Below, one piece after another: positions 32,039 through 40,614 of a stretch of 40,657 nt of DNA. The stretch's first letter is position 1, and each line of letters begins with the position of its first letter. The position numbers and the translations under genes were made by a program. The notes under the pieces are model-generated. The model was given only the letters and a program-made list of their open reading frames with translations, was not told the origin of the DNA and did not search any database. The stretch comes from Eubacteriales bacterium (lineage in GTDB: Bacteria; Bacillota; Clostridia; Oscillospirales; Oscillospiraceae), in assembly GCA_030531595.1 (NCBI GenBank), contig JAUNND010000013.1:1-40657 (forward strand), in the 5' to 3' direction.

Positions 32039-32074
32039 ATCTATAAAAACGATTGAACCGGCGGAACGATAGAT
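32039..32074 (+). promoter_or_regulatory. Inverted repeat upstream of the Pst-like promoter
   Basis: ATCTAT (32039-32044) and ATAGAT (32069-32074) are inverted copies 30 bp apart, 10 bp upstream of the -35 box of the binding-protein promoter. It is a possible LysR site; support is weak. Confidence 0.3.
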
Positions 32075-32083
32075 AAATCCTGT

Positions 32084-32112
32084 TTGTATTCCGCGTGCAC
32101 CAATGTTATAAT
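32084..32112 (+). promoter_or_regulatory. Promoter for the Pst-like transporter operon
   Basis: TTGTAT (32084-32089) and TATAAT (32107-32112) are spaced by 17 bp, 58 bp before ATG 32171. Confidence 0.7.
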
Positions 32113-32170
32113 CCGCCCTGTGAATTAATACTGTTTTTCACAAAAATTAAACGAAACATGGAGAAAAAAC

Positions 32171-33082
32171 ATGAAAAAGTATCTGTCCCTTATGCTTGCG
32201 ACCATGATGGTTCTGGCAATGTTTACCTTCGGCGCCGGCGCTGCCTGCGCTGAGGAGGATTTCCAGCCTTCCATAATGTTCTGCGGTTCCACCTCTCTCT
32301 ACCCCATCATTTCCTCTCTGGCCTCCTCCTTCACTGAGGAGTATGTCACATGGGATAAGGTTGACGCAGCCTTCCCCGCAAAGAATATCTCTGTCTACGT
32401 CGCTCCCGGCGGCTCCGGCGTCGGTGTTGCGGCAGCGGTCGACAAGACGGCTGACTTCGGTATGCTTGCCCGTGACATCAAGGACAAAGAAATTGAGGCT
32501 CTCGGTGAAAATTATGCCGAGTTTATCGTTGCGAGAGACGCTCTGACTGTTTCCGTCAACGCCTCCAACCCCATTACCGCCATCATGGACGATATGAGCA
32601 CCGATATGATCCGTCAGATCTTCTCCGGCGAGCTTGCCACATGGGATCAGGTCGATGCTTCTCTGCCCGCAGAGGCTATCAACGTCTACATCCGCGACCT
32701 GTCCGGCGGTGCTTATGAGGTCTTCCAGAAGGCGATCATGGGCGACAGCGAGGTCACCGCTTCCGCCACGCAGTCCGCATCCATGACCGAGCTTGCCACC
32801 AACATTGCCAATGACCCTTGGGGCGTCGGTTACGCGGGCTTTGGCGCATACAACAAGGCCAATAAAGATACACAGGTTCTGTTCGCCATGAAGGTCGACG
32901 GCATCGAGGCCACCGAGGAAAACATTGTCAGCGGCGAGTACACCGTACAGCGTCCCGTCATGTTCGTCACCGGTGATGTCATCAGCGCATCCGAACAGGC
33001 TTTTATCGACTACATCTTCTCTCAGACCGGATATGATGTTGTCGTTGCCAACGGCTATATCCCCGCTTTTACCGTTGAATAA
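32171..33082 (+). CDS. pstS: PstS-like phosphate-type substrate-binding protein
   Basis: A 303-residue binding protein with a signal peptide (to about residue 27) and the PstS signature FCGSTSLYPIISSLA, followed by the loop APGGSGVGVAAA and the later RDLSGGAYEVF. It delivers phosphate or a similar oxyanion to PstC/PstA. The region around the expected lipobox reads GAGAACAEED; Gly at -3 is atypical for lipidation, and cleavage after ACA is equally possible. GGAGAAAAA lies before the ATG. The neighbouring LysR gene and the absence of phoU leave open that the ligand is not phosphate. Confidence 0.8.
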   Translation: MKKYLSLMLATMMVLAMFTFGAGAACAEEDFQPSIMFCGSTSLYPIISSLASSFTEEYVTWDKVDAAFPAKNISVYVAPGGSGVGVAAAVDKTADFGMLARDIKDKEIEALGENYAEFIVARDALTVSVNASNPITAIMDDMSTDMIRQIFSGELATWDQVDASLPAEAINVYIRDLSGGAYEVFQKAIMGDSEVTASATQSASMTELATNIANDPWGVGYAGFGAYNKANKDTQVLFAMKVDGIEATEENIVSGEYTVQRPVMFVTGDVISASEQAFIDYIFSQTGYDVVVANGYIPAFTVE

Positions 33083-33158
33083 TTCGCCAAATTCTCTCTT
33101 CTAAGATTCCTATCCTATACACGCTGTCGAAAATTCGGCAGCGTGTTGTCTTGATATT

Positions 33159-34040
33159 ATGAAGCTATTTCGAAACAGACTGTTTGACAATTTAATAAAG
33201 CTTCTCACGGTTCTGACTCTGCTTGCGCTGGCATTTGTGATATTGTTTATTGTCCGCGACGCTCTGCCCGTATTTGACGAGGTCACGCTCGGAGACTTTC
33301 TCTTTAAAACACGCTGGATGCCGATCGATTTCGGCAACGGGACGGCTTTCGGCATCGGCAACTTTATTCTCGGCACGGTTTTTGTTTCCTTTGTCGCCAT
33401 GCTCATCGCCCTTTTTATCAGCATCGGTGCAGCACTTTTTCTTTCATGTGCGGTCGGTGAACGCGCAAGAAGGCTTATCTACCCCGTGATCGATCTGCTG
33501 GCCGGTATTCCGTCCGTTGTCTACGGCTTTATCGGGCTTTCGGTGCTTGTAAAGCTTTTTATAAAGGCGGGAGTGCATACCGGTTCATGCGTGCTTGCGG
33601 CCGGAATACTTCTTGCCGTGATGCTTCTGCCCTATCTTGTGTCCTCCTGCAGCGAGACGATGCTCAAGCTCAATGAACGGTATATGGGCGCGGCGGAGGC
33701 GATGGGGGTCGACCGCTGGTACGCCGCCGCGACGATTATTCTCCCCGCCGCGTGGAAGAACATTCTGCTGTCCATGATATTAGCCATCGGCAGAGCGATG
33801 GGCGAGACGATGGCCGTCATGATGGTCATGGGCAACGCCAACCTCACGCCGACTCTTTTAGGCAAGGGCGAGACGATCGCGGCGCTCATTGCGTTGGAAA
33901 TGGGTACAGCCGTTTCGGGCAGTACCCACTATCACGCCCTGTACGCCGCCGGTCTTGTACTGATGATACTGCTCTTTGCCATCACCGTTTCCATCAACCT
34001 CATTCGCCGCAGACTTCTCAGCCGAGGGGAGGTGCTCTGA
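33159..34040 (+). CDS. pstC: Phosphate-type ABC transporter permease PstC
   Basis: A 293-residue membrane protein with about six helices and the EAA-loop region AAEAMGVDRWYAAATIILPAA (split across residues about 178-198), typical of PstC. It pairs with PstA to form the channel. A 76-bp gap from pstS includes a short IR (CGCTGTCGAAAATTCGGCAGCG, near 33121-33143) that may act as an internal stem-loop. The start at ATG 33159 has no strong ribosome site. Confidence 0.88.
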   Translation: MKLFRNRLFDNLIKLLTVLTLLALAFVILFIVRDALPVFDEVTLGDFLFKTRWMPIDFGNGTAFGIGNFILGTVFVSFVAMLIALFISIGAALFLSCAVGERARRLIYPVIDLLAGIPSVVYGFIGLSVLVKLFIKAGVHTGSCVLAAGILLAVMLLPYLVSSCSETMLKLNERYMGAAEAMGVDRWYAAATIILPAAWKNILLSMILAIGRAMGETMAVMMVMGNANLTPTLLGKGETIAALIALEMGTAVSGSTHYHALYAAGLVLMILLFAITVSINLIRRRLLSRGEVL

Positions 34041-34867
34041 TGCGCATACGCGGAAAGCTTGTCAAGCTCTGGGCCTATCTCGGCATTGCCGTTTCCGTCG
34101 GCGTTGTGGTGTTCCTTTTTGCGTTCGTCTTTATCAAGGGCGCGGGAACTGTCTCATGGGAATTTCTTACCGAGGCTCCGAAGGGTGCTGTTTTAGGGGA
34201 GGAGGGAGGCATATTCCCCGCCATCATCGGCAGTCTTTTCTTTACCGTCACCGCTCTTGTGATCGGCGGTATCCCCGCCGTGGCTACGGCGATATATCTT
34301 GTATTCTATTGTACAAGCAAGCGCATTTCGGGCTTTATCCGACTGACGGTGCAGTGTATTTCCGGCATACCGTCCATCGTTCTCGGTCTGTTTGCATACA
34401 GTCTGCTCGTCAAAACGCTGGGGCTTGGACGCTGTGTTCTGTCCTCGGGTGTGGCACTCGGAATTATGGTACTGCCCTTTATCGAGGTCAGATGTGAAAA
34501 GAGCTTTCTGGAGGTGCCCTATGAGCTTGTGGCGGTCTCCCGCAACATGGGCTGCTCAAAGAGCTATACCGTTGTTCACGCGGTTTTGCCCATGTGTAAG
34601 GGTGAGCTTGTCTCGGCTCTCATACTCGGCGGCTGTTATGCCATGGGCGCAACGGCACCGATGATATTCACGGGGGCTGTCGCGTTTGCCGCTGTGCCGA
34701 AAAGTATACTGGAACCGGCGATGGCTCTGCCGCTGCATTTGTATCTGCTGGTGGCACAGGGGCACACCTCGCTTCCCACGGCATACGGTACGGCATTTGT
34801 TATGATGGTGCTGATCCTTTTAAGCAATATTCTTGCCACAATGTACGGCGCAAGGAGTAAGCGATGA
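34040..34867 (+). CDS. pstA: Phosphate-type ABC transporter permease PstA
   Basis: A 275-residue membrane protein with six helices and the PstA-like EAA region VPYELVAVSRNMGCSKSYTV. It starts at ATG 34040, sharing a base with the pstC stop (TGATG), with GGGGAGG upstream. The same open frame extends back to 33752 inside pstC, but that part is only a shadow. Confidence 0.88.
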   Translation: MRIRGKLVKLWAYLGIAVSVGVVVFLFAFVFIKGAGTVSWEFLTEAPKGAVLGEEGGIFPAIIGSLFFTVTALVIGGIPAVATAIYLVFYCTSKRISGFIRLTVQCISGIPSIVLGLFAYSLLVKTLGLGRCVLSSGVALGIMVLPFIEVRCEKSFLEVPYELVAVSRNMGCSKSYTVVHAVLPMCKGELVSALILGGCYAMGATAPMIFTGAVAFAAVPKSILEPAMALPLHLYLLVAQGHTSLPTAYGTAFVMMVLILLSNILATMYGARSKR

Positions 34868-35610
34868 ATGAAATAATGACGATAAAAAACCTCTCTGCCT
34901 TCTACGGAAGCAAAGAGGCCCTGCATGATATAACAGCATCCGTTGAACGAAACCGCATTACCGCGATCATCGGTCCCTCCGGCTGCGGCAAGAGTACGCT
35001 TTTGCGGTGCATGAACGGGACTCTCTCGCAGGAAGCGGGGGCATCCTTCACGGGCGAAATATGCCTTGAGGGAGAAAACATAGCCGATATGAGAAAAGAG
35101 GAGCTTTGCCGACGGGTCGGACTCGTATTCCAGACCCCCGCTCCCTTTCCGTTCTCCATAGAAAAGAACATGGGCTATGCCTTGAAATACTACGGCAAAA
35201 AAAGGTCGGAGATCGCGGCAATCACCGAAGAAAAGCTGCGTCTGGCAGGACTTTATGATGAAGTAAAGAACGAAATGGGCAAAAGTGCGCTGCAATTATC
35301 GGGCGGACAGAAGCAGAGGCTCTGTATCGCAAGAGCTCTGACCGTTGAGCCGGACATCCTGCTGCTTGACGAGCCGTGCTCCGCTTTGGATGTGAACAGC
35401 AGCCGCACGATCGAGGAGCTTTTGCTTGAGCTCAAAGAGAAATACACCTTCGTCATCGTCACGCACAATCTCGCACAGGCGAAAAGGATAGCGGACAGGG
35501 TAATTTTCCTGTATAACGGCGAGCTGACGGAGGAAAACGAGAGCGGGAAATTCTTTGATGCGCCGCAGTCGGAGCGAGCAAGGGCGTTTCTGAGCGGTGC
35601 GTTCGGATAA
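34864..35610 (+). CDS. pstB: Phosphate-type ABC transporter ATP-binding protein PstB
   Basis: A 248-residue ABC ATPase with Walker A GPSGCGKST, signature LSGGQKQRLCIARAL, Walker B ILLLDEP and FVIVTHN. It overlaps pstA by 4 bp (ATGA). With pstS, pstC and pstA it completes a four-gene transporter. phoU, which often follows pstB, is absent; a HAD protein gene follows instead. Confidence 0.92.
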   Translation: MNEIMTIKNLSAFYGSKEALHDITASVERNRITAIIGPSGCGKSTLLRCMNGTLSQEAGASFTGEICLEGENIADMRKEELCRRVGLVFQTPAPFPFSIEKNMGYALKYYGKKRSEIAAITEEKLRLAGLYDEVKNEMGKSALQLSGGQKQRLCIARALTVEPDILLLDEPCSALDVNSSRTIEELLLELKEKYTFVIVTHNLAQAKRIADRVIFLYNGELTEENESGKFFDAPQSERARAFLSGAFG

Positions 35611-35624
35611 TAAAGGAGCTTAAT

Positions 35625-35641
35625 GTGAAAGTTCCTTTCAC
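35625..35641 (+). ncRNA. Short hairpin after pstB
   Basis: GTGAAAG and CTTTCAC form a perfect 7-bp stem with a 3-nt loop, 15 bp after the pstB stop. No U-run follows, so termination is doubtful. Confidence 0.35.
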
Positions 35642-35671
35642 GCTAATTAATAAAAATAATAATCATCTTGT

Positions 35672-35742
35672 CATTCCTTTGCTTCGCGTGATAAGATGCA
35701 GCAATTTCATTACTATTTGTGCCAACGCGAAGCGGCGGAATG
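35672..35742. repeat. Imperfect 18-bp-arm inverted repeat overlapping the HAD gene start
   Basis: CATTCCTTTGCTTCGCGT (35672-35689) matches the reverse complement of 35725-35742 in 15 of 18 positions. A second stem (CATCTTGTCA with TGATAAGATG, 35664-35698) competes with it. The right arm contains the ribosome-site region of the HAD gene. It resembles the GTCATTCC-type repeat at 30849. Confidence 0.55.
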
Positions 35743-35743
35743 G

Positions 35744-36223
35744 ATGATTAAAATGATAGAGATAAATATCCCGGGCAGAGCCGTCCCGCTGATGATCGAC
35801 AATGTTGTCCTTGACTATAACGGCACTATCGCCGTGGACGGTGAGCTGATCGGCGGCGTTCGGGAGCGGATAGAAAGGCTTGCGGAAAGCGTGAAGGTGT
35901 TCGTGCTGACAGCCGACACCTACGGCACCGTAAAAGCCCAGTGTACGGGACTTCCCCTTGAGGTCAGAACCTTTCCGAGGGCGGGCGCTGGCGAGTGCAA
36001 GGAGGAGATCGTGAGATCCCTTGAAGGCGGCGTGTGCGCCATCGGCAACGGCTTTAACGACATTCAGATGTTTGACTGTGCCGACCTCGCCGTTGCGGTA
36101 CTGGACGCGGAAGGAATGTGCGCCTCCCTCCTGCCTCACGCAGATGTGCTTGTAAGATCTCCGCTTGACGCGATGGAACTGCTCCTCAGACCTGACAGGC
36201 TCAGAGCAACACTGAGAAACTGA
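35744..36223 (+). CDS. HAD-family phosphatase-like protein (soluble P-type-ATPase-like)
   Basis: A 159-residue protein (156 if started at ATG 35753). The HAD motif I is VVLDYNGTIAVDG; the nucleophile Asp is present, but the second Asp of DxD is Asn (DYN). Motif II lies in VFVLTADTYG, and the C-terminal motif GNGFNDIQMF serves Mg2+. This matches the COG4087-type soluble proteins that resemble the phosphorylation domain of P-type ATPases. The substrate is unknown. The ribosome site lies in the arm of an inverted repeat. Confidence 0.75.
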   Translation: MIKMIEINIPGRAVPLMIDNVVLDYNGTIAVDGELIGGVRERIERLAESVKVFVLTADTYGTVKAQCTGLPLEVRTFPRAGAGECKEEIVRSLEGGVCAIGNGFNDIQMFDCADLAVAVLDAEGMCASLLPHADVLVRSPLDAMELLLRPDRLRATLRN

Positions 36224-36308
36224 AAAAACATCGGATAAGTATTGACAACTTATATATATATAATACTCTTATCAAAGGTTTTTGTGCCCAGATAGGAGAA
36301 TGAGAATT

Positions 36309-36674
36309 ATGAAAATGCAGAACGCGGAAATGAAATTTGTTTCCTTTGACACATGCGATGTGATCACGGCTTCCACCCCCGCAGTTGATCCATATGTTTC
36401 CTTCGCCAATTTCGGAAATCGACAATCCTCGGATAATACAATCACTATATCAGGTACTCCGTATGATGTTAAGCCACTTGATGGGTATCAATTTGCCGAA
36501 GCCTTAAATAGCGCTTTCCAGACGAGTAATATTAATGCCTATACAGGTTATTGGGGAGGAGTTTCTCCGGAGGTGGTTGCAGAAGTATGCGAAAATGACT
36601 ACTTAGATACGGAAAGCAAGTCGGATTTAAACGGCACTTGGAAATGGATTACTGATCACTTTGTTAAGCAGTAA
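36309..36674 (+). CDS. Small protein of unknown function with DVITAS motif
   Basis: A 121-residue protein whose N-terminus (MKMQNAEMKFVSFDTCDVITAS) resembles short clostridial proteins that share an N-terminal DVI-[AT]-[TA]-S motif. The rest is polar, with GYQFAEALNSAF and several Trp, Tyr and Asn, and shows no domain I recognise. I start at ATG 36309 because AGGAG (36294-36298) is 10 bp upstream; earlier ATGs sit too close. An AT-rich stretch with TATAAT near 36254-36264 lies upstream. Monocistronic with its own terminator. Confidence 0.6.
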   Translation: MKMQNAEMKFVSFDTCDVITASTPAVDPYVSFANFGNRQSSDNTITISGTPYDVKPLDGYQFAEALNSAFQTSNINAYTGYWGGVSPEVVAEVCENDYLDTESKSDLNGTWKWITDHFVKQ

Positions 36675-36692
36675 TAAACGGCATAAGATTTA

Positions 36693-36722
36693 CCGACCTT
36701 CAAAACAGAAGGTCGGTTTTTT
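36693..36722 (+). terminator. Intrinsic terminator of the small-protein gene
   Basis: CCGACCTTC (36693-36701) pairs with GAAGGTCGG (36708-36716), loop of 6, followed by T6. Confidence 0.88.
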
Positions 36723-36756
36723 ATCCGCAAAATTTCGCTGTCCCTGCGGTCGTATT

Positions 36757-38562
36757 TCATTCATCCAATTTCAGCACCGCGAGGAAGGCTTCCGTCGGTA
36801 TCTGCACCGTGCCGAGCTGGCGCATCTTCTTCTTGCCTTCCTTCTGCTTTTCAAGGAGCTTCTTCTTACGGGTTATATCGCCGCCGTAGCACTTGGCGAG
36901 AACGTCCTTACGCATGGCCTTTACGGTCTCGCGGGCGATGATCTTGCCGCCGATCGCCGCCTGGATCGGCACCTCGAACATCTGGCGGGGGATATTGTCC
37001 TTGAGCTTTTCGCAGAGCTTTCTGGCTCTGCCGTAGGCTTTTTCGCGGTGGGCGATGAAGCTGAGAGCGTCGACCTGATCGCCGTTCAAGAGCATATCGA
37101 CCTTGACAAGATCGCTCTGCTTATACTCGCTCAGCTCATAGTCGAGGGAGGCATAGCCCTTTGTGCGGGCTTTCAGAGTGTCAAAAAAGTCATAAACTAT
37201 CTCGTTGAGCGGCATTTCATAGTGCATCTCCACAAGGCGGGAATCGAGATAGGTCATGTTCTTATAGTCGCCGCGCCGATCCTGACACAGCGGCATGATG
37301 TTGCCGACAAACTCGTTGGGCGTGATGATGGAGACCTTCACATAAGGCTCATACGCTTCGGCAATATTGACGACCTCGGGGTAATTGTGCGGATTATCCA
37401 CCATTACGGTACTGCCGTCTGTGAGAACTATCTTGTAAATAACCGAGGGCAGAGTGGTGACAAGCTCTAAATCAAACTCGCGCTCAAGCCTCTCCTGTAT
37501 GACCTCCATGTGCAGCATCCCGAGAAAGCCGCAGCGAAAACCGAAGCCGAGGGCAACCGAGCTTTCCGGCTCGTAGGAGAGGGACGCGTCGTTTAATTTG
37601 AGCTTATCCAGCGCATCGCGCAGATCGGGGTACTTGGAGCCGTCCTCGGTGTAGATGCCGCAGTAGACCATCGCTCTTGCGGGGCGGTAGCCGGGCAGAG
37701 CCTCGGCAGCGGGATTATCCGCAAGCGTGACCGTGTCGCCCACGCGGGTATCCTCAACGTTCTTGATGCTTGCCGTAAAATAGCCGACATCACCGGCGGA
37801 AAGCTCGTCGCACGGCTCTAAACCGATGGGGCGCATATGCCCAACCTCGACCACCTTGTAGCGCGCACCGGTGGATTTGAGCAGAACCTCGTCGTCCTTG
37901 CGTACTCTGCCGTCCATAAGGCGCATGAAGACGATAACGCCGCGGTAGTTGTCATACTGGCTGTCGAAAATGAGAGCCTTCAAGGGTGCGTCGGGGTCGC
38001 CGTCGGGCTGGGGGATATTTTTTACAATATCGTCAAGCACCGCGTCAATATTTATTCCCGCCTTTGCGCTTATCTCCGGCGCGTCCTGTGCGGGCAGACC
38101 GATTATTTCCTCTATCTCGTTTTTGACGCGCTGAGGGTCGGCGGCGGGCAGGTCTATCTTGTTGATGACAGGCAGAATTTCAAGGTTGCTGTCGAGGGCA
38201 AGGTAGGTGTTGGAAAGCGTCTGCGCCTCCACGCCCTGAGAGGCGTCAACGATAAGTATCGCGCCCTCGCAGGCGGCGAGAGAGCGGCTGACCTCATAAT
38301 TGAAGTCCACATGACCCGGGGTGTCGATAAGGTTGAGCGTATAGTCGTGCCCGTCGGAAGCGGTGTACTTCAAGCCGACGGCACGCGCCTTGATGGTTAT
38401 GCCGCGCTCGCGCTCAAGATCCATATTATCGAGTATCTGATCCTCCATTATGCGCTGCTCGACCGCGTTGCACTTTTCGATAAGACGGTCGGACAGGGTG
38501 GACTTGCCGTGGTCAATATGGGCGATGATTGAAAAATTACGTATATATTTCCGGTCGATCAT
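36757..38562 (-). CDS. lepA: Elongation factor 4
   Basis: A 601-residue translational GTPase that promotes back-translocation or ribosome assembly. G1 is [10 protein letters not shown]3 DTPGH, G4 NKIDLP; the C-terminal domain ends with the typical [16 protein letters not shown] basic stretch. Length agrees with LepA (about 600). I start at ATG 38562 because GGAGAT is 8 bp upstream; ATG 38568 is too close to it, and the frame reaching 38688 is unsupported. Confidence 0.96.
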   Translation of the reverse strand: MIDRKYIRNFSIIAHIDHGKSTLSDRLIEKCNAVEQRIMEDQILDNMDLERERGITIKARAVGLKYTASDGHDYTLNLIDTPGHVDFNYEVSRSLAACEGAILIVDASQGVEAQTLSNTYLALDSNLEILPVINKIDLPAADPQRVKNEIEEIIGLPAQDAPEISAKAGINIDAVLDDIVKNIPQPDGDPDAPLKALIFDSQYDNYRGVIVFMRLMDGRVRKDDEVLLKSTGARYKVVEVGHMRPIGLEPCDELSAGDVGYFTASIKNVEDTRVGDTVTLADNPAAEALPGYRPARAMVYCGIYTEDGSKYPDLRDALDKLKLNDASLSYEPESSVALGFGFRCGFLGMLHMEVIQERLEREFDLELVTTLPSVIYKIVLTDGSTVMVDNPHNYPEVVNIAEAYEPYVKVSIITPNEFVGNIMPLCQDRRGDYKNMTYLDSRLVEMHYEMPLNEIVYDFFDTLKARTKGYASLDYELSEYKQSDLVKVDMLLNGDQVDALSFIAHREKAYGRARKLCEKLKDNIPRQMFEVPIQAAIGGKIIARETVKAMRKDVLAKCYGGDITRKKKLLEKQKEGKKKMRQLGTVQIPTEAFLAVLKLDE

Positions 38563-38645
38563 AGACATATCTCCGCTGTAAAGATTGTTTGCTGATATTA
38601 TATCCGTGAAACGCTTTTTTGTAAATAATAATTCGTTCTCCGAGC

Positions 38646-38684
38646 TTGAAAAAACATAAATAAAGTGGTAACATACGAATGTTA
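38646..38684 (+). promoter_or_regulatory. Promoter for pta with dyad at the -10 box
   Basis: TTGAAA (38646-38651) and TAACAT (38669-38674) are spaced by 17 bp. TAACAT-ACGA-ATGTTA (38669-38684) is a perfect dyad over the -10 box and start site, a good position for a repressor site. Confidence 0.55.
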
Positions 38685-38729
38685 TCAAAATAACACCTAT
38701 GCCGTATTTTATTCAGGAGGAAGAAACAG

Positions 38730-39728
38730 ATGTTCGAAAACCTTATTGAGATACTCAAGGCCGATTCCCGCAAGATCGTTTTCCCCGAAGGTCCCGACAC
38801 ACGTATCCTTGAAGCCGCCGCAAGGCTGAAAAAAGACGGTTTCCTGACTCCCGTGCTGATCGGCAATGTTGAGGAAGTCAAGGCTGCTGCCGCAAAGGGC
38901 GGATTTGACATTGACGGTCTGGACATCCTTGACCCCGCCACCAGCGAGCTGATGGAAAGCATGGTCGAGAAGATGGTAGAGCTTCGCAAGGGCAAGATGA
39001 CTCCCGACGAATGCCGCGCAAACCTTCTCAAGAACAATTATTTCGGCACCATGCTTGTAAAGATGGGCTATGCCGACGCTCTTCTGGGCGGCGCCACCTA
39101 CTCCACCGCAGACACCGTCCGCCCCGCTCTCCAGCTCGTCAAGACAAAGAAGGGCGCAAACCTTGTCAGCTCCTGCTTCGTTCTCGTTCGCGGTGAGGAA
39201 ATGCTCGTCATGGGTGACTGCGCCATCAACATTTCCTATGAGGACAAGAAGGATAAGGAAGGCAATGTCGTTCTGACCGCCGCACAGCAGGTTGCAGAGG
39301 TCGCCGTTGAGACCGCAAAGACCGCAAAGGTCTTCGGCGTTGACCCCAAGGTCGCCATGCTGTCCTACTCCACCAAGGGCTCCGGCAAGGGCGCAGGCCC
39401 CGAAATGATGCGCGAGGCTACCGCCATCGTCAAGGAGACACATCCCGAGATCGCCATTGACGGCGAGATGCAGTTTGACGCTGCTGTTTCTCCCGTTGTC
39501 GGTCAGCTCAAGTTCCCCGGAAGCACCGTTGCGGGCTATGCCAACACCTTCATCTTCCCCGAAATTCAGTCCGGCAACATCGGCTACAAGATCGCCGCAC
39601 GTTTAGGCGGCTTTGCCGCATACGGCCCCATTCTGCAGGGTCTGAACGCCCCCATCAACGACCTCTCCCGCGGCTGCAACGCCGAGGAGGTCTATCAGAT
39701 GGCAATCATCACCGCAGCACTGAAATAA
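38730..39728 (+). CDS. pta: Phosphate acetyltransferase
   Basis: A 332-residue enzyme that converts acetyl-CoA and phosphate to acetyl phosphate, the first step of acetate formation. Segments such as KIVFPEGPDTRILEAA, MGYADALLGGATYSTADTVRPAL (split near residues 110-132) and GEMQFDAA are typical of the short (about 330-residue) Pta class. AGGAGG lies before the ATG. ackA is not adjacent. Codon use is strongly biased, as in highly expressed genes. Confidence 0.95.
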   Translation: MFENLIEILKADSRKIVFPEGPDTRILEAAARLKKDGFLTPVLIGNVEEVKAAAAKGGFDIDGLDILDPATSELMESMVEKMVELRKGKMTPDECRANLLKNNYFGTMLVKMGYADALLGGATYSTADTVRPALQLVKTKKGANLVSSCFVLVRGEEMLVMGDCAINISYEDKKDKEGNVVLTAAQQVAEVAVETAKTAKVFGVDPKVAMLSYSTKGSGKGAGPEMMREATAIVKETHPEIAIDGEMQFDAAVSPVVGQLKFPGSTVAGYANTFIFPEIQSGNIGYKIAARLGGFAAYGPILQGLNAPINDLSRGCNAEEVYQMAIITAALK

Positions 39729-39746
39729 GAGAGTAAAGAGTTTAGA

Positions 39747-39781
39747 GTGGAGAGTGGAGATATTTCACTCTCCGCTTTTTT
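39747..39781 (+). terminator. Terminator of pta
   Basis: A 10-bp stem (39747-39756 with 39766-39775, one G-U), loop of 9, is followed by T6. It is built from GAGTGGAG repeat units like those near 18850. Confidence 0.75.
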
Positions 39782-39878
39782 ATTCTTGACGAATAATTAT
39801 TTCGTAATTATAATATAATTATGTCGGAGATGGAAAATGCTTTTTTTAACATTTTCCATGAAAGGTAAGGAAAGAACT

Positions 39879-40088
39879 ATGCAGGAAGAATATGATTTCT
39901 CAAACGCAAGGAAAAACCCCTATGCAAAGCTTTTGAAAAAACAGATAACCATAAATCTTGATGCAAACACGCTTGACTATTTCAAGGATCAGTCGGAAAA
40001 CTGCGGAATACCGTATCAGACATTGATCAATCTGTATCTGAGAGACTGTGTTGCCAATAAAAGACATCTGGAAATGTCATGGAATTGA
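39879..40088 (+). CDS. Orphan ribbon-helix-helix protein, BrnA/CopG-like
   Basis: A 69-residue basic protein. The stretch KQITINLDANTLDYFKDQ followed by GIPYQTLINLYLRD is the ribbon-helix-helix typical of BrnA-type and CopG antitoxins. No toxin gene lies on either side. AAGGAAAG precedes the ATG at 39879. It may be an orphan antitoxin or a small DNA-binding regulator. Confidence 0.75.
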   Translation: MQEEYDFSNARKNPYAKLLKKQITINLDANTLDYFKDQSENCGIPYQTLINLYLRDCVANKRHLEMSWN

Positions 40089-40123
40089 CGGAAGGATGAG
40101 TAAATACGGAAAAAGAATACTAT

Positions 40124-40552
40124 ATGTCCCTTGCGCTTGCTCTGGCAAAGGAGGCAGCCTTGAACGGCGAAGTGCCGGTCGGGTGCGTGATCGTTGACGG
40201 TGACGGCAAAATCATCGGCAGAGGGCGAAACAGGAGAATTGAAAAGAATGACGCCACAGCCCATGCCGAAATGGAGGCTATACGTGAGGCTTCCGCCGCA
40301 AAAGGCGACTGGCGGCTTGATGACTGCACCATGTATGTGACCTTGGAGCCTTGCCCCATGTGCGCCGGCGCGATCATCATGAGCCGCATCCCCACGCTCG
40401 TTTTCGGGGCGCGGGAAAGCGTCACAGGCTCGGTCGGCAGCGTCATCGATCTTTTTGCCGAAAAATACGGTCACTCTCCGGCCGTTTATACGGGCGTACT
40501 CGGTGAGGAATGCTCGCAGACTTTGAAGGACTTTTTCAAGGGAAAAAGGTAA
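40124..40552 (+). CDS. tadA: tRNA-specific adenosine deaminase
   Basis: A 142-residue zinc deaminase that makes inosine at position 34 of tRNA(Arg). The site HAE (His47, Glu49) and PCPMC (Cys77, Cys80) hold zinc and catalysis. The family usually has a few more residues at the N-terminus (E-x2-Y-M-x2-A-L); here EKEYYM is encoded just upstream of ATG 40124 in frame, up to a stop at 40097, so a non-ATG start (for example ACG 40106 after GGAAGG) is possible. Confidence 0.92.
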   Translation: MSLALALAKEAALNGEVPVGCVIVDGDGKIIGRGRNRRIEKNDATAHAEMEAIREASAAKGDWRLDDCTMYVTLEPCPMCAGAIIMSRIPTLVFGARESVTGSVGSVIDLFAEKYGHSPAVYTGVLGEECSQTLKDFFKGKR

Positions 40553-40553
40553 T

Positions 40554-40601
40554 GTGCTCCCTCACGTTGCCGCAGGAGGGGGAAAATAAAATCCGGAGCA
40601 C
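40554..40601 (+). other. Weak inverted repeat after tadA
   Basis: GTGCTCC (40554-40560) and GGAGCAC (40595-40601) can pair over a 34-nt loop. The position after tadA is where Firmicutes often carry the small SRP RNA, but its conserved core is not present. Confidence 0.3.
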
Positions 40602-40614
40602 CTTTGATATGATC

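Noticed and set aside
36242..36264. TTGACA with TATAAT before the small-protein gene
   Set aside because: The spacing between the two boxes is only 11 bp, so they cannot form one promoter; TATAAT may pair with a weaker upstream box.
40553..40610. Small SRP RNA after tadA
   Set aside because: The conserved apical core of SRP RNA is absent; only a weak inverted repeat is seen.
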